Shown: positions 1-6,491 of the stretch, one piece after another | Numbering within the stretch: position 1 is the first letter of the stretch | Layout: every line of letters starts with the position of its first letter | Assembly (NCBI GenBank): GCA_036704125.1 | Contig: DATNQI010000059.1 | Span: forward strand, 1-64,000 | DNA length: 64,000 bases | Reading direction: 5' to 3' | Source: Pantanalinema sp. | GTDB taxonomy: Bacteria > Cyanobacteriota > Sericytochromatia > S15B-MN24 > UBA4093 | Notes under the pieces: model-generated | The model's input: only the letters and a program-made list of their open reading frames with translations | Told to the model about the DNA's origin: nothing | Databases searched by the model: none | Program-made: the position numbers and the translations under genes

Positions 1-28
1 GGGCCCTGACGTTGAAACGTCAGGGCCC
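1..28 (-). terminator. Hairpin downstream of the first lipoprotein gene
   Basis: A perfect 12-bp stem closes a TGAA tetraloop. It begins about 24 bases after the stop codon of the minus-strand lipoprotein gene, where a rho-independent terminator is expected. The bases that would show a U-tract lie outside the window, so termination is inferred from stem and position only. Confidence 0.65.
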
Positions 29-51
29 GCCTGCTTCTGAGAGCGTGGAGT

Positions 52-609
52 TCAGGTGCCGGGCACGATGGACTCGGTTTCGTGCGTGATCGTGCCATCG
101 GTGACCTCGAGGCTGCTGGTCCCCTCGGCCTTGAAGAGGCGGTCGATCAGCTTGACCGGCACGCTGGTGATGGTGGGGGTCAGGCTTCGATCGACCCTGA
201 TGGTGCGGTACGAGTTCGCGTCGGTCGTGGAGATGAGGTCGTCGGTCGCCTCGCTGGTGCCCTTGTAGGCGAAGGCCTTGATCCGGTACGTGGTCTTGCG
301 GTGCAGGCTCTTGAAGGTCACCGGCTTGTCGATCGCCGTGCTGCTCACGTCCGCCTGGACCTGGCTGGCGCCGTCCATGACGGGGCTTGGGGTGCCGCTG
401 GCGTCCAGGGTGTAGAGCTTGAGGGTCACGCGGGCGATGCTGGCCTTGGTGTAGGCCGTGAGGGTCGATTGGGTGCGAAGCCCGCCGTCCTGGACGGCGC
501 TCACCACCGAGAGGCTCGCGTCTCTCCCGGCGAGGTTGCCGGCCAGAGGGACGGCGCAGCCGGCGAGGAGCATGGCCGCGGCGCTCATTACAGCCCATTT
601 GAATTTCAT
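52..609 (-). CDS. Lipoprotein, paralogue of the upstream gene
   Basis: A 185-residue protein of unknown function. It opens with a basic n-region, a hydrophobic stretch and the lipobox LLAGC, so it should be exported by Sec and lipid-anchored at about Cys18. The mature part is beta-rich and carries the block TTYRIKAFAYKGTSEA, near-identical in type to NTRYRIKAYAYKATGEA in the upstream gene. Both end in an 'SSLEVTDGTI.../SSIVFDDGTL...' segment. The two genes are 30 bp apart on the same strand and look like a tandem duplication in one operon. The ATG at 609 has GGAG about ten bases upstream. A fibronectin-III-like or other beta-sandwich fold is possible but is only a guess. A hairpin at 1-28 follows the gene. 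Confidence 0.8.
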   Translation of the reverse strand: MKFKWAVMSAAAMLLAGCAVPLAGNLAGRDASLSVVSAVQDGGLRTQSTLTAYTKASIARVTLKLYTLDASGTPSPVMDGASQVQADVSSTAIDKPVTFKSLHRKTTYRIKAFAYKGTSEATDDLISTTDANSYRTIRVDRSLTPTITSVPVKLIDRLFKAEGTSSLEVTDGTITHETESIVPGT

Positions 610-639
610 CTGAGGTTCACTCCGTGACGCGAGGGGAAG

Positions 640-1218
640 CTACTGTCGGGGCTGGCCGGGTTCGATGACCTCGTCCACGTTGGTGAGGGTGCCGTCGTCG
701 AACACGATGCTGCTGGTGGCCTCGGCCCTGAAGGGCCGATCGGCGAGCTGGACCCTCAGCTCGCCCACGGTAGGCCGCTCGTCCGTATCGACCTGCACGT
801 CGAGGCTGGAGCTGGCCTCGAACGAGATCAGATCGCCTTCGGCCTCGCCGGTGGCCTTGTAGGCGTAGGCCTTGATCCGGTAGCGGGTGTTGGGGTGCAG
901 GTTGACGAAGCCGACCGGGGTGCCGAGGTCGGCCTTGAGGACGTCCTTGGTGATGGGGCGGCCGTTCGCATCCGCGATGGCGCTCTCGCCGGTGTCGTTG
1001 ACCCGGTAGAGCTTGAGCAGCAGGTGCACGACGTCGTCCTGGCCGTAAGGCATGATCCCTGCCGTCTGGGTGCGGTAGGCGCCGCTGGCCAGCTGGGTGC
1101 GGATCTGGAGGCTGGCCTTCCCCTCGGCGGGCCGGGTGGGCGTGCCGAAGGGAAGTTGGGCGCAGCCGGCGAGGGCCACGGCGGCGACGAGGGGCAGGAT
1201 CAGGCGGATGGCTGACAT
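640..1218 (-). CDS. Lipoprotein, first of a tandem paralogous pair
   Basis: A 192-residue predicted lipoprotein of unknown function. The start at 1218 is chosen because AAGGAG lies just upstream and because it gives a compact signal peptide ending in VALAGC; the frame is open further upstream but would add 35 residues ahead of the signal. The mature domain is predicted mainly beta strand and shares with the downstream gene the YRIKA(Y/F)AYK block and a final D(R/D)LF/RPFRAE...TSS segment. No catalytic motif or metal ligand set is visible. The pair probably forms a dicistronic operon. Duplicated small lipoproteins of this type could be surface-exposed or periplasmic structural proteins, but nothing in the sequence decides this. 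Confidence 0.8.
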   Translation of the reverse strand: MSAIRLILPLVAAVALAGCAQLPFGTPTRPAEGKASLQIRTQLASGAYRTQTAGIMPYGQDDVVHLLLKLYRVNDTGESAIADANGRPITKDVLKADLGTPVGFVNLHPNTRYRIKAYAYKATGEAEGDLISFEASSSLDVQVDTDERPTVGELRVQLADRPFRAEATSSIVFDDGTLTNVDEVIEPGQPRQ

Positions 1219-1351
1219 GGGATGGGTCTCCTTCGAGGAGTCGATCGGCCTTGCGGAGGAGGGCGCGTCGGCCGCCCCCGAGGGTGGGTGGCCAACAGGA
1301 CATGAGAGTGCTAATCGCAGCAAGCTTATTCAAGAGAAGCAATCGGCGACA

Positions 1352-1398
1352 AGAGGGCTAGCCCCCCGGTTTCGACACGCTCGAGAGGGCTAGCCCCC
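1352..1398. repeat. Pair of 15-bp direct repeats around GGGCTAGCCC
   Basis: The sequence AGAGGGCTAGCCCCC occurs at 1352-1366 and again at 1384-1398, one start 32 bases after the other. Each copy contains the 10-bp palindrome GGGCTAGCCC. They could be protein-binding sites for the divergent lipoprotein promoter region or remnants of an insertion junction; the sequence alone does not say which. Confidence 0.6.
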
Positions 1399-1418
1399 GC
1401 CCTGCTTCCTGCACGACG

Positions 1419-1446
1419 CGACGGACCGCCCTGAGGCGGTCCGTCG
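1419..1446. terminator. 12-bp hairpin beyond the RM operon
   Basis: A perfect inverted repeat (CGACGGACCGCC, loop CTGA) lies about 165 bp past the last minus-strand gene of the restriction operon. It has no U-run on either side. It could end that operon or shield it from the lipoprotein genes. Confidence 0.45.
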
Positions 1447-1612
1447 TGAGGGGGATGAGGGGAGATTTACGGGCGAGGGCTCGCCCAGCAGCCTCGCCTC
1501 TTCGAGAGCTGCTGCCACCCGCCGCCAGTCGCCCTTCTCTTCGAGGGTCCCCGGCGCGGTCCGCTGAGACCTGGAAGCCTGCTTGCAGTGAGCACGAGTG
1601 GAGCCCCAGGAT

Positions 1613-2386
1613 CTACGCAACCAAGTTATCCCTGATGCTGTGTCGCTTACTCCAGGGCACTGGCCGGATTCCGTATTGTCCAAGGGCCTCGGTGACGCCC
1701 GAGGGAATCTTGTGCTCGTCGTCGTTGAGAAATGCGATCAACTCCGCGTTCGGGGGGCGAACCTCCCGGGAGTCGACCCAGGCAAAAGCCAAGTTCTGAG
1801 CGGAGTCGCGAGCAGGCCGGTTGATGGCCTTGACGATTCTCTCGGGCTTTTTCTTGGAATGAGGGATCACGAAGTCGAAGTGGTGGCTGAACCCGCTCTT
1901 GCCAGTGAAGTTCACGGATGGCGCGTAACGGATGTCATTGTCTTCAAGCCACGCCTGCACGTCCTCCAAGAAGAGACTCTGCACCTGGCCAGCAGCCAGC
2001 ACGAATAGGTCGTTGACAGTCACCATGGCCTGAACCAGTGAGTGCTTGCGATGGGGAAAGTCTTCACGCGTAGCTTGGACGCAGAGGGCATCGTCCAGAA
2101 GTTGAACCCCATGGCCGTTGAGGATGGTCTGAAGCAAGGCGAGACGCTTGGGGGTCTTCAGTTCGCACCCCGACATGCGAAGATCATCGAGGGTGTAGCC
2201 ATCATCGGTCAGCCAGAATGTGCCGTTCTCTTCCTTGAGGTAGATTACCAAGCGATCGTTGTGCCGATCGAGAAACGGCGTCTGGATCTCCACCCACCCG
2301 TTGACATCACGCAACGCCGTCCGGTCTTTCAACCAGTCGGTGTAGGAAACGATCAGCCGTCGGGCCTCCGAGAGCATCAAACCCAC
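1613..2386 (-). CDS. DUF1828/DUF1829-like hypothetical protein
   Basis: A 257-residue protein. The N-terminal half has the pattern I recall for DUF1828: a polar helix, 'VEIQTPFLDRHNDRLVIYL', then FWLTDDGYTLDDLRMSG (about residues 55-75). The C-terminal half, from about residue 130, resembles DUF1829: strands around 'FTGKSGFSHHFDFVIP', a basic loop, and 'NLAFAWVDS'. The family has no established biochemical role and is often seen in accessory or phage-associated DNA (recollection, not searched). It is the last gene of the minus-strand restriction operon, and its start overlaps the preceding gene by 10 bp, which suggests translational coupling. An alternative ATG lies three codons in. The FWLTDDG segment and the C-terminal 'HFDFVIP' region superficially recall nuclease folds, but I cannot assign active-site residues. 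Confidence 0.75.
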   Translation of the reverse strand: MGLMLSEARRLIVSYTDWLKDRTALRDVNGWVEIQTPFLDRHNDRLVIYLKEENGTFWLTDDGYTLDDLRMSGCELKTPKRLALLQTILNGHGVQLLDDALCVQATREDFPHRKHSLVQAMVTVNDLFVLAAGQVQSLFLEDVQAWLEDNDIRYAPSVNFTGKSGFSHHFDFVIPHSKKKPERIVKAINRPARDSAQNLAFAWVDSREVRPPNAELIAFLNDDEHKIPSGVTEALGQYGIRPVPWSKRHSIRDNLVA

Positions 2387-2820
2387 CCTTGCTGCATGCG
2401 TGGAGGGAGCGTGATATTACAATACCCCATGAAATCGAGTAACGTCCGCTCAGTATCCTCGGGATTGGAGAAAACGTCTGGCAGGGGGAACGCCCACTTG
2501 TCGCCGTATCCCTCCCGGTAGAGGTGGATGTGGGGCGGTGGGACCTCGGTTCCATCCGGGTTATCGTGAGAGGGACCTCGCAGATCGACTCGCGCCAAGA
2601 TTAGCGAGACCCGACCTCGGTTCTGGAAGGTACGTCGCACCAGATCTATCCGGTAGCGCTTCACGTCAAGAACGAACTCTTCCTTGAGGTCGGTTGACTG
2701 CAAGGGGATCTGCACGGACGTGCCGTGCGCGGGATACTCCCACACCTTTTCATCGACCCTCTGTTTTTCGACTGCGAGGAGGGCGTCTGCGAAGGCTTGC
2801 GAAACGTGCTTGTCAGCCAT
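2377..2820 (-). CDS. Hypothetical protein, DUF6978-like
   Basis: A 147-residue soluble protein with no signal peptide. Recognisable blocks are an N-terminal helix, a central 'FVLDVKRYRIDLVRRTFQN' strand region, a 'PPHIHLYREGYGDKWAFPLP' block (about residues 105-125) and a short helical tail. This arrangement resembles the uncharacterised DUF6978 family as I remember it, which is reported beside DUF1828-type genes; the name is tentative. The gene sits between the DUF429 remnant (8-bp overlap upstream) and the DUF1828-like gene (10-bp overlap downstream), so all three should be translated from one message. The conserved HIH and nearby Asp/Glu residues could be catalytic or metal-binding, but there is no homologue evidence here. 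Confidence 0.65.
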   Translation of the reverse strand: MADKHVSQAFADALLAVEKQRVDEKVWEYPAHGTSVQIPLQSTDLKEEFVLDVKRYRIDLVRRTFQNRGRVSLILARVDLRGPSHDNPDGTEVPPPHIHLYREGYGDKWAFPLPDVFSNPEDTERTLLDFMGYCNITLPPRMQQGWV

Positions 2821-3022
2821 TTGGGAAAGACCTCCACAGTCTCGTAGTGCCCCGGTCGGGCAGGCCGATCGGGATGTCCACGGCGATGATTTCGTAGTGG
2901 CCGCTTACGACTTCTTTGAAGGTCCTGGCCAGGTGGATGGTCACGGACCCAGGCGGATCAGTGTCCTCCCAGGACGCCACTACCCAGCCGCTCGAGCAGC
3001 CATCAGCCCCCGCAAACCTCAT
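2813..3022 (-). pseudogene. Truncated DUF429 family gene (N-terminal remnant)
   Basis: This frame encodes about 69 residues. They begin MRFAGADGCSSGWVVA and include VDIPIGLPDRG, the first two conserved blocks of DUF429 (RNase H-like fold) proteins. Family members normally run to over 200 residues and continue with a CDxxAR-type motif. Here the frame instead reads GTTRLWRSFPNG and stops inside the start of the next gene. The ATG overlaps the stop of the upstream glycosylase gene in an ATGA arrangement, so the original gene was probably coupled to it. The missing C-terminal two thirds suggests a deletion that fused the remnant to the hypothetical gene downstream. A short functional peptide cannot be excluded. 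Confidence 0.65.
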
Positions 3023-3510
3023 GAACGGCCCGCCAGTTTCGCCAGCTCGAACCAAACGGCCTCGTCCCAAAACCCGCTCGCAGCCCCAGAGGTCGAGGGT
3101 GCCACGAAGATCTGGGTCGCCCCGATGTGGCACCCGGCCTGCAGCCCGAACTCGACCTTCTTGACCTGCAGGTAGGCCATCGTCGCCTGCTTCCCGTTGA
3201 AGCAGATCACCTTGGGTTGGGCCTCAAGGATCCGCTGCTCGAACCCCTCGCGGTCGTAGTCGGCCTTTTGCAGGGTGTGGTCCATCCCTGCCTTACCCTT
3301 CACCAGGTCGGTCAGGCCGATGCCGAACTCGGGCAGCTGGACGTACTCCTCGGGCTTGAGCTGTCGTGGGGTGAGGCCCGCCCGATGCAGGGTGCGCCAG
3401 AACTTGTTTCCGGGGCCTGCGTAATAAGCCTGGCGTCGGGCGGACTCCGTGCCGGCTGCCGTTCCACAAAACACGAGGTCAAGCCCAGGGTGCAGAAGGT
3501 CAGTCAGCAC
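3019..3510 (-). CDS. mug: Mug/TDG-family uracil/thymine-DNA glycosylase
   Basis: A 163-residue protein of the uracil-DNA glycosylase superfamily, which flips a damaged or mismatched base out of DNA and cuts the N-glycosidic bond. The first active-site block is FCGTAAGTESARRQ (about residues 14-27), followed by YYAGPGNKFWRTL, the typical Mug/TDG signature. The second block near the C-terminus is VAPSTSGAASGFW. Classical Mug has GINPG with a catalytic Asn in block one; here the equivalent is GTAAG, so the general-base residue differs. The start is GTG, two bases after the hsdS stop codon, which places the gene in the restriction operon. It could be a routine repair enzyme carried along, or it could act on modified or uracil-containing phage DNA. 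The context makes the second idea worth testing. Confidence 0.85.
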   Translation of the reverse strand: MLTDLLHPGLDLVFCGTAAGTESARRQAYYAGPGNKFWRTLHRAGLTPRQLKPEEYVQLPEFGIGLTDLVKGKAGMDHTLQKADYDREGFEQRILEAQPKVICFNGKQATMAYLQVKKVEFGLQAGCHIGATQIFVAPSTSGAASGFWDEAVWFELAKLAGRS

Positions 3511-3512
3511 GG

Positions 3513-5039
3513 TTACCCCCTTGCCTCGGTCAGCTCTCGTGGCTTCCGGCCCCGCCGCGCCTTGGGCACGACCGCCTCGGCCCTTTCGCCCCGGATGCGA
3601 TCAAGCAGAGCTGACGCGGGCTCGTCGTTGGGATCCTGGGGAACCAACTCGCCACGGAAGGCCTTGGCGAGGATGGACTGGGTTAGGGTTTCTAACCCAT
3701 CAAGAGTTATTCCGACCGTTTCCCTTACTTGGCCTCGGGACATCAGGGCTCTCTCAACCACGGCGACGATGTGGCGCTGCTCTTCGAGAGGTGGTACTGG
3801 TATCGTGAGCGCCCTCAACTTTGAGCCGTTGATGTTGGCTTGTCCCACCTGTTGGTTAATGTTTTCGCCCACCCAGGCGCGGCCGAACGGAGAGTTGATG
3901 TACATCGAGACAATCTGGGGGAGGCATCCCCGGACCCGGACCCTAATCAGGTAAGAAGCGAACGAAACAGGTCCGTCAGCGCCTTCGAATACGGCAGTCT
4001 TTCCAACTAGCTCAGGGCTGTTTGTCCGGTTGAACAAGATGTCCCCGGCCTCTAGGAATAGCTCAGGAAACTCATCGTGGTCTGCTGGGAGGTACTTCAG
4101 TCCTTCCATCAACAAGGTGCCGTCCACGATATTGCCCATCCTCAGGACTGGGATGCCGGACGGATCCTCGTAGGTCTTGGCTGACGATCCGTACTGGGTG
4201 AGCACCGCAAGTTCGTCTACAGTGGCCCAACACCACCCCTCGGGCAGCGACGGTAGACCGTCAGACTCGGGGGCAAGGGGATCTTCGTACTTCGCTCTTG
4301 ATGGGTCCTTCCCCTTCGTCCGTAGGTTCTTCTCCCACTTCCGATACCGCTCCTGGCGAATCCGATCCAGAAGGACCGACGCGGGCTCGACATCCGGGTT
4401 CTTCGCCCTCCACTCCGCCGTGAGGTCGCCCCGGAAGGCTGCGGCCAGCACCGATTGCCTGAAGCGGTCCAGAAGGGCGGGGATGGCATCCAGGGCTTCT
4501 CGGGCGCGGTGACTTCGGGCGGTCAGCTCCGTGATTTTGGTGACGATGTGGCGCTGCTCGTTGAGGGGAGCAACCCGAAGTTTGATCCCAGCCAAAGCCT
4601 TGAGGTAGATCCCCTTTTGGGCGGTACCCTTAGCTTCAGCTTCAAGTTGGGTTTGAATGATTGGGCTATCGAGCTGAAACTTGAGAAATTCTGGGATTAC
4701 TCCCTGAGGAGCCAGAACCGCAACGCTACGTTGGAGAGTAAATGGCTGGATACTATGAGGCACAATTGCAGTTCGCCCAATCGTTCCCACAATCGTTAGA
4801 AGTACATCGCCTGGACTAACTTGAGTTCGGGCGTGTTCAACCTTGAAGCTCTGCTCTGAGATAAACCGATACTTTGTAAATTGGATCTGCCCTTCATCGA
4901 TATTTCTTGCACTGAGCATCGGGAAGCCGAAATCGGCCTCCTTCGGGGGATTGTGCGATCCATCGACTAGCTTGGTAGTCAGTTCGCCCAGAGATGCTTC
5001 TGCCCAGCCAGTAGGAAGCTTTGTTGCTAGATCAGTCAT
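3513..5039 (-). CDS. hsdS: Type I restriction enzyme specificity subunit HsdS
   Basis: A 508-residue DNA-recognition subunit of the type I RM complex. It has the standard two-fold layout: target-recognition domain 1 at about residues 10-175, a helical spacer ending in 'LRQSVLAAAFRGDLT', target-recognition domain 2 at about 270-425, and a second helical spacer with 'LTQSILAKAFRGELVPQ'. The motifs 'PPLEEQRHIV' and 'APLNEQRHIV' mark the two homologous halves, and 'PASxLLDRIR' is repeated after each spacer. Each TRD reads one half of a bipartite target. The TRD1 coding part (about 4600-5030) is visibly AT-richer than the flanking genes, as expected for a domain exchanged by recombination. The ATG at 5039 follows the hsdM stop by six bases. 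Confidence 0.95.
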   Translation of the reverse strand: MTDLATKLPTGWAEASLGELTTKLVDGSHNPPKEADFGFPMLSARNIDEGQIQFTKYRFISEQSFKVEHARTQVSPGDVLLTIVGTIGRTAIVPHSIQPFTLQRSVAVLAPQGVIPEFLKFQLDSPIIQTQLEAEAKGTAQKGIYLKALAGIKLRVAPLNEQRHIVTKITELTARSHRAREALDAIPALLDRFRQSVLAAAFRGDLTAEWRAKNPDVEPASVLLDRIRQERYRKWEKNLRTKGKDPSRAKYEDPLAPESDGLPSLPEGWCWATVDELAVLTQYGSSAKTYEDPSGIPVLRMGNIVDGTLLMEGLKYLPADHDEFPELFLEAGDILFNRTNSPELVGKTAVFEGADGPVSFASYLIRVRVRGCLPQIVSMYINSPFGRAWVGENINQQVGQANINGSKLRALTIPVPPLEEQRHIVAVVERALMSRGQVRETVGITLDGLETLTQSILAKAFRGELVPQDPNDEPASALLDRIRGERAEAVVPKARRGRKPRELTEARG

Positions 5040-5045
5040 CGTCAG

Positions 5046-6485
5046 TTAGGCTTCCACATTTGTCGCCGGCTCTGCCAGCAACTTGCTCAGCGCCTCCATC
5101 TCCTCTAGCGCTGTCCGCAGGTTTTCCATGATCTCGGTGGCGATCACCTCTGGGGTGGGCAGGTCTTCGGAACTCTCAACGCTGTCATCCTTGAGCCACG
5201 AGATGTCGAGGTTCTCTCCCCGGGCCTTGATCTGCTCGCGAGTGAAGTAGCGGAACCGCCCTTGCTCGCCCTGGTAAACACGAGGACTCTGGCCAAGCGG
5301 ATTGTCGCCATAGGCCTCCTCGAAGGGCTTGAAGTGCTCGCGGGTCAGCGGGGTCCGCTTCCCGAACGAGGGCATATTGGTCCGCAGGTCGTAGACCCAG
5401 ACCCCCGGGGTGTTGCCCTTGTCGGTCTTGCCCCTAGTGAAGAACAGGACGTTGGTCTTGACCCCCTGGGCATAGAAGATGCCTGTGGGCAGCCGCAGGA
5501 TGGTGTGCAGGTCGCACTTGTCCATCAGGTCGGCGCGGATCTGGGCGCCGACGTTGTCCTCGAAGAGCACGTTGTCGGGCAGGACAACCGCCGCCCGGCC
5601 GCCCGGCTTCAGGCTGCGGTAGATGTGCTGAAGGAAGGCGAGCTGCTTGTTCGAGGTCGGGAAGGTGAAGTCGTCCCGAGTGGGAAGCCCTCCGCCTTTC
5701 TTGGTGCCGAAGGGCGGATTGGTGAGGATCACGTCCGCCTTCGGCAAGGCTGCGCCCTGGGGCGAGAGGGTGTCGCCCAGCAGGATGTCGCTCTGGATGT
5801 CGTGCAGCATCGCGTTCATGAGGGCGAGCCGATGGACCACAGGTCCAAGTTCCATGCCGTAGAAAGCCTCTCGGCGCTGGAACTCCTGCAGCTTCTCGCT
5901 CAAGTCGAAAAGGTCGTCGGTGATCTCCTTGATGTAGCGATCGGCGGCAACAAGGAAGCCTGCAGTTCCGGTTGCCGGATCCTGAACTCGCTCTCCTGCT
6001 TGTGGCTTCACCAGGGCAACCATGCTGTCGATAAGTGGCCGAGGCGTGAAGTATTGCCCCGCACCAGACTTGGCCTCGCTCATGTTCTTCTCAAGCAGGC
6101 CCTCGTAGAGGTCACCCAGGCCCTCGTGACGGGCGCTGTACCAGTCCAAGTCGTCGATCGAGTCGGTCAGCTTCTTCAGCGTGGTCGGCTTGGTCAGCAT
6201 CGTCGAGGCGTTGGCGAAAATCGCTTGCACTCGGCCCGACCCGTGAGAACCAAGATGGATCAACATCATTCGATAGAAGGTCAGCTGATCGATGCCATCC
6301 TTGCTATCCAGGTCCTGCCAACGATAGCCCTCGGGGAGCTGGTCCTCGGTGCCGACTTCCTGCGCCATCTTGAGAAAGAGCAGGTAGGTCAGTTCGGTAA
6401 CGTAGGCGAGGTACGAAACACCGTCGTCCCTAAGGACGTGGCAGAGGCTCCACAGCTTCTGGACGATATCCTGGGTCGTGCTCAT
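5046..6485 (-). CDS. hsdM: Type I restriction-modification methyltransferase subunit HsdM
   Basis: A 479-residue N6-adenine DNA methyltransferase. It has an N-terminal helical HsdM domain (about 5-130) with 'SYLAYVTELTYLLFLKMAQE'. The catalytic Rossmann fold follows: motif I is DPATGTAGFLVAA near residue 170 for S-adenosylmethionine, and motif IV is NPPFG near residue 253 for the target adenine. The C-terminal part (HFKPFEEAYGDN...) is characteristic of the family. With HsdS it methylates host sites, and with HsdR it forms the restriction complex. Six-base gaps separate it from hsdR upstream and hsdS downstream. Its length and motifs are normal, so it should be active. Confidence 0.96.
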   Translation of the reverse strand: MSTTQDIVQKLWSLCHVLRDDGVSYLAYVTELTYLLFLKMAQEVGTEDQLPEGYRWQDLDSKDGIDQLTFYRMMLIHLGSHGSGRVQAIFANASTMLTKPTTLKKLTDSIDDLDWYSARHEGLGDLYEGLLEKNMSEAKSGAGQYFTPRPLIDSMVALVKPQAGERVQDPATGTAGFLVAADRYIKEITDDLFDLSEKLQEFQRREAFYGMELGPVVHRLALMNAMLHDIQSDILLGDTLSPQGAALPKADVILTNPPFGTKKGGGLPTRDDFTFPTSNKQLAFLQHIYRSLKPGGRAAVVLPDNVLFEDNVGAQIRADLMDKCDLHTILRLPTGIFYAQGVKTNVLFFTRGKTDKGNTPGVWVYDLRTNMPSFGKRTPLTREHFKPFEEAYGDNPLGQSPRVYQGEQGRFRYFTREQIKARGENLDISWLKDDSVESSEDLPTPEVIATEIMENLRTALEEMEALSKLLAEPATNVEA

Positions 6486-6491
6486 CCGGTT

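Larger units (their letters stand above)
1219..1612. other. 394-bp intergenic region with repeats and a hairpin
   Basis: No convincing gene lies here. It holds the upstream region of the lipoprotein pair, two 15-bp direct repeats each centred on GGGCTAGCCC (1352-1366 and 1384-1398), and a 12-bp-stem hairpin (1419-1446). It is also the far end of the restriction-modification operon, so it may be the right junction of an inserted block. Short open frames on both strands lack ribosome-binding sites and recognisable products. Confidence 0.6.

Noticed and set aside
1390-1799. Short open frames around the RM operon end
   Set aside because: They overlap the hairpin, have no ribosome-binding site and no recognisable product.
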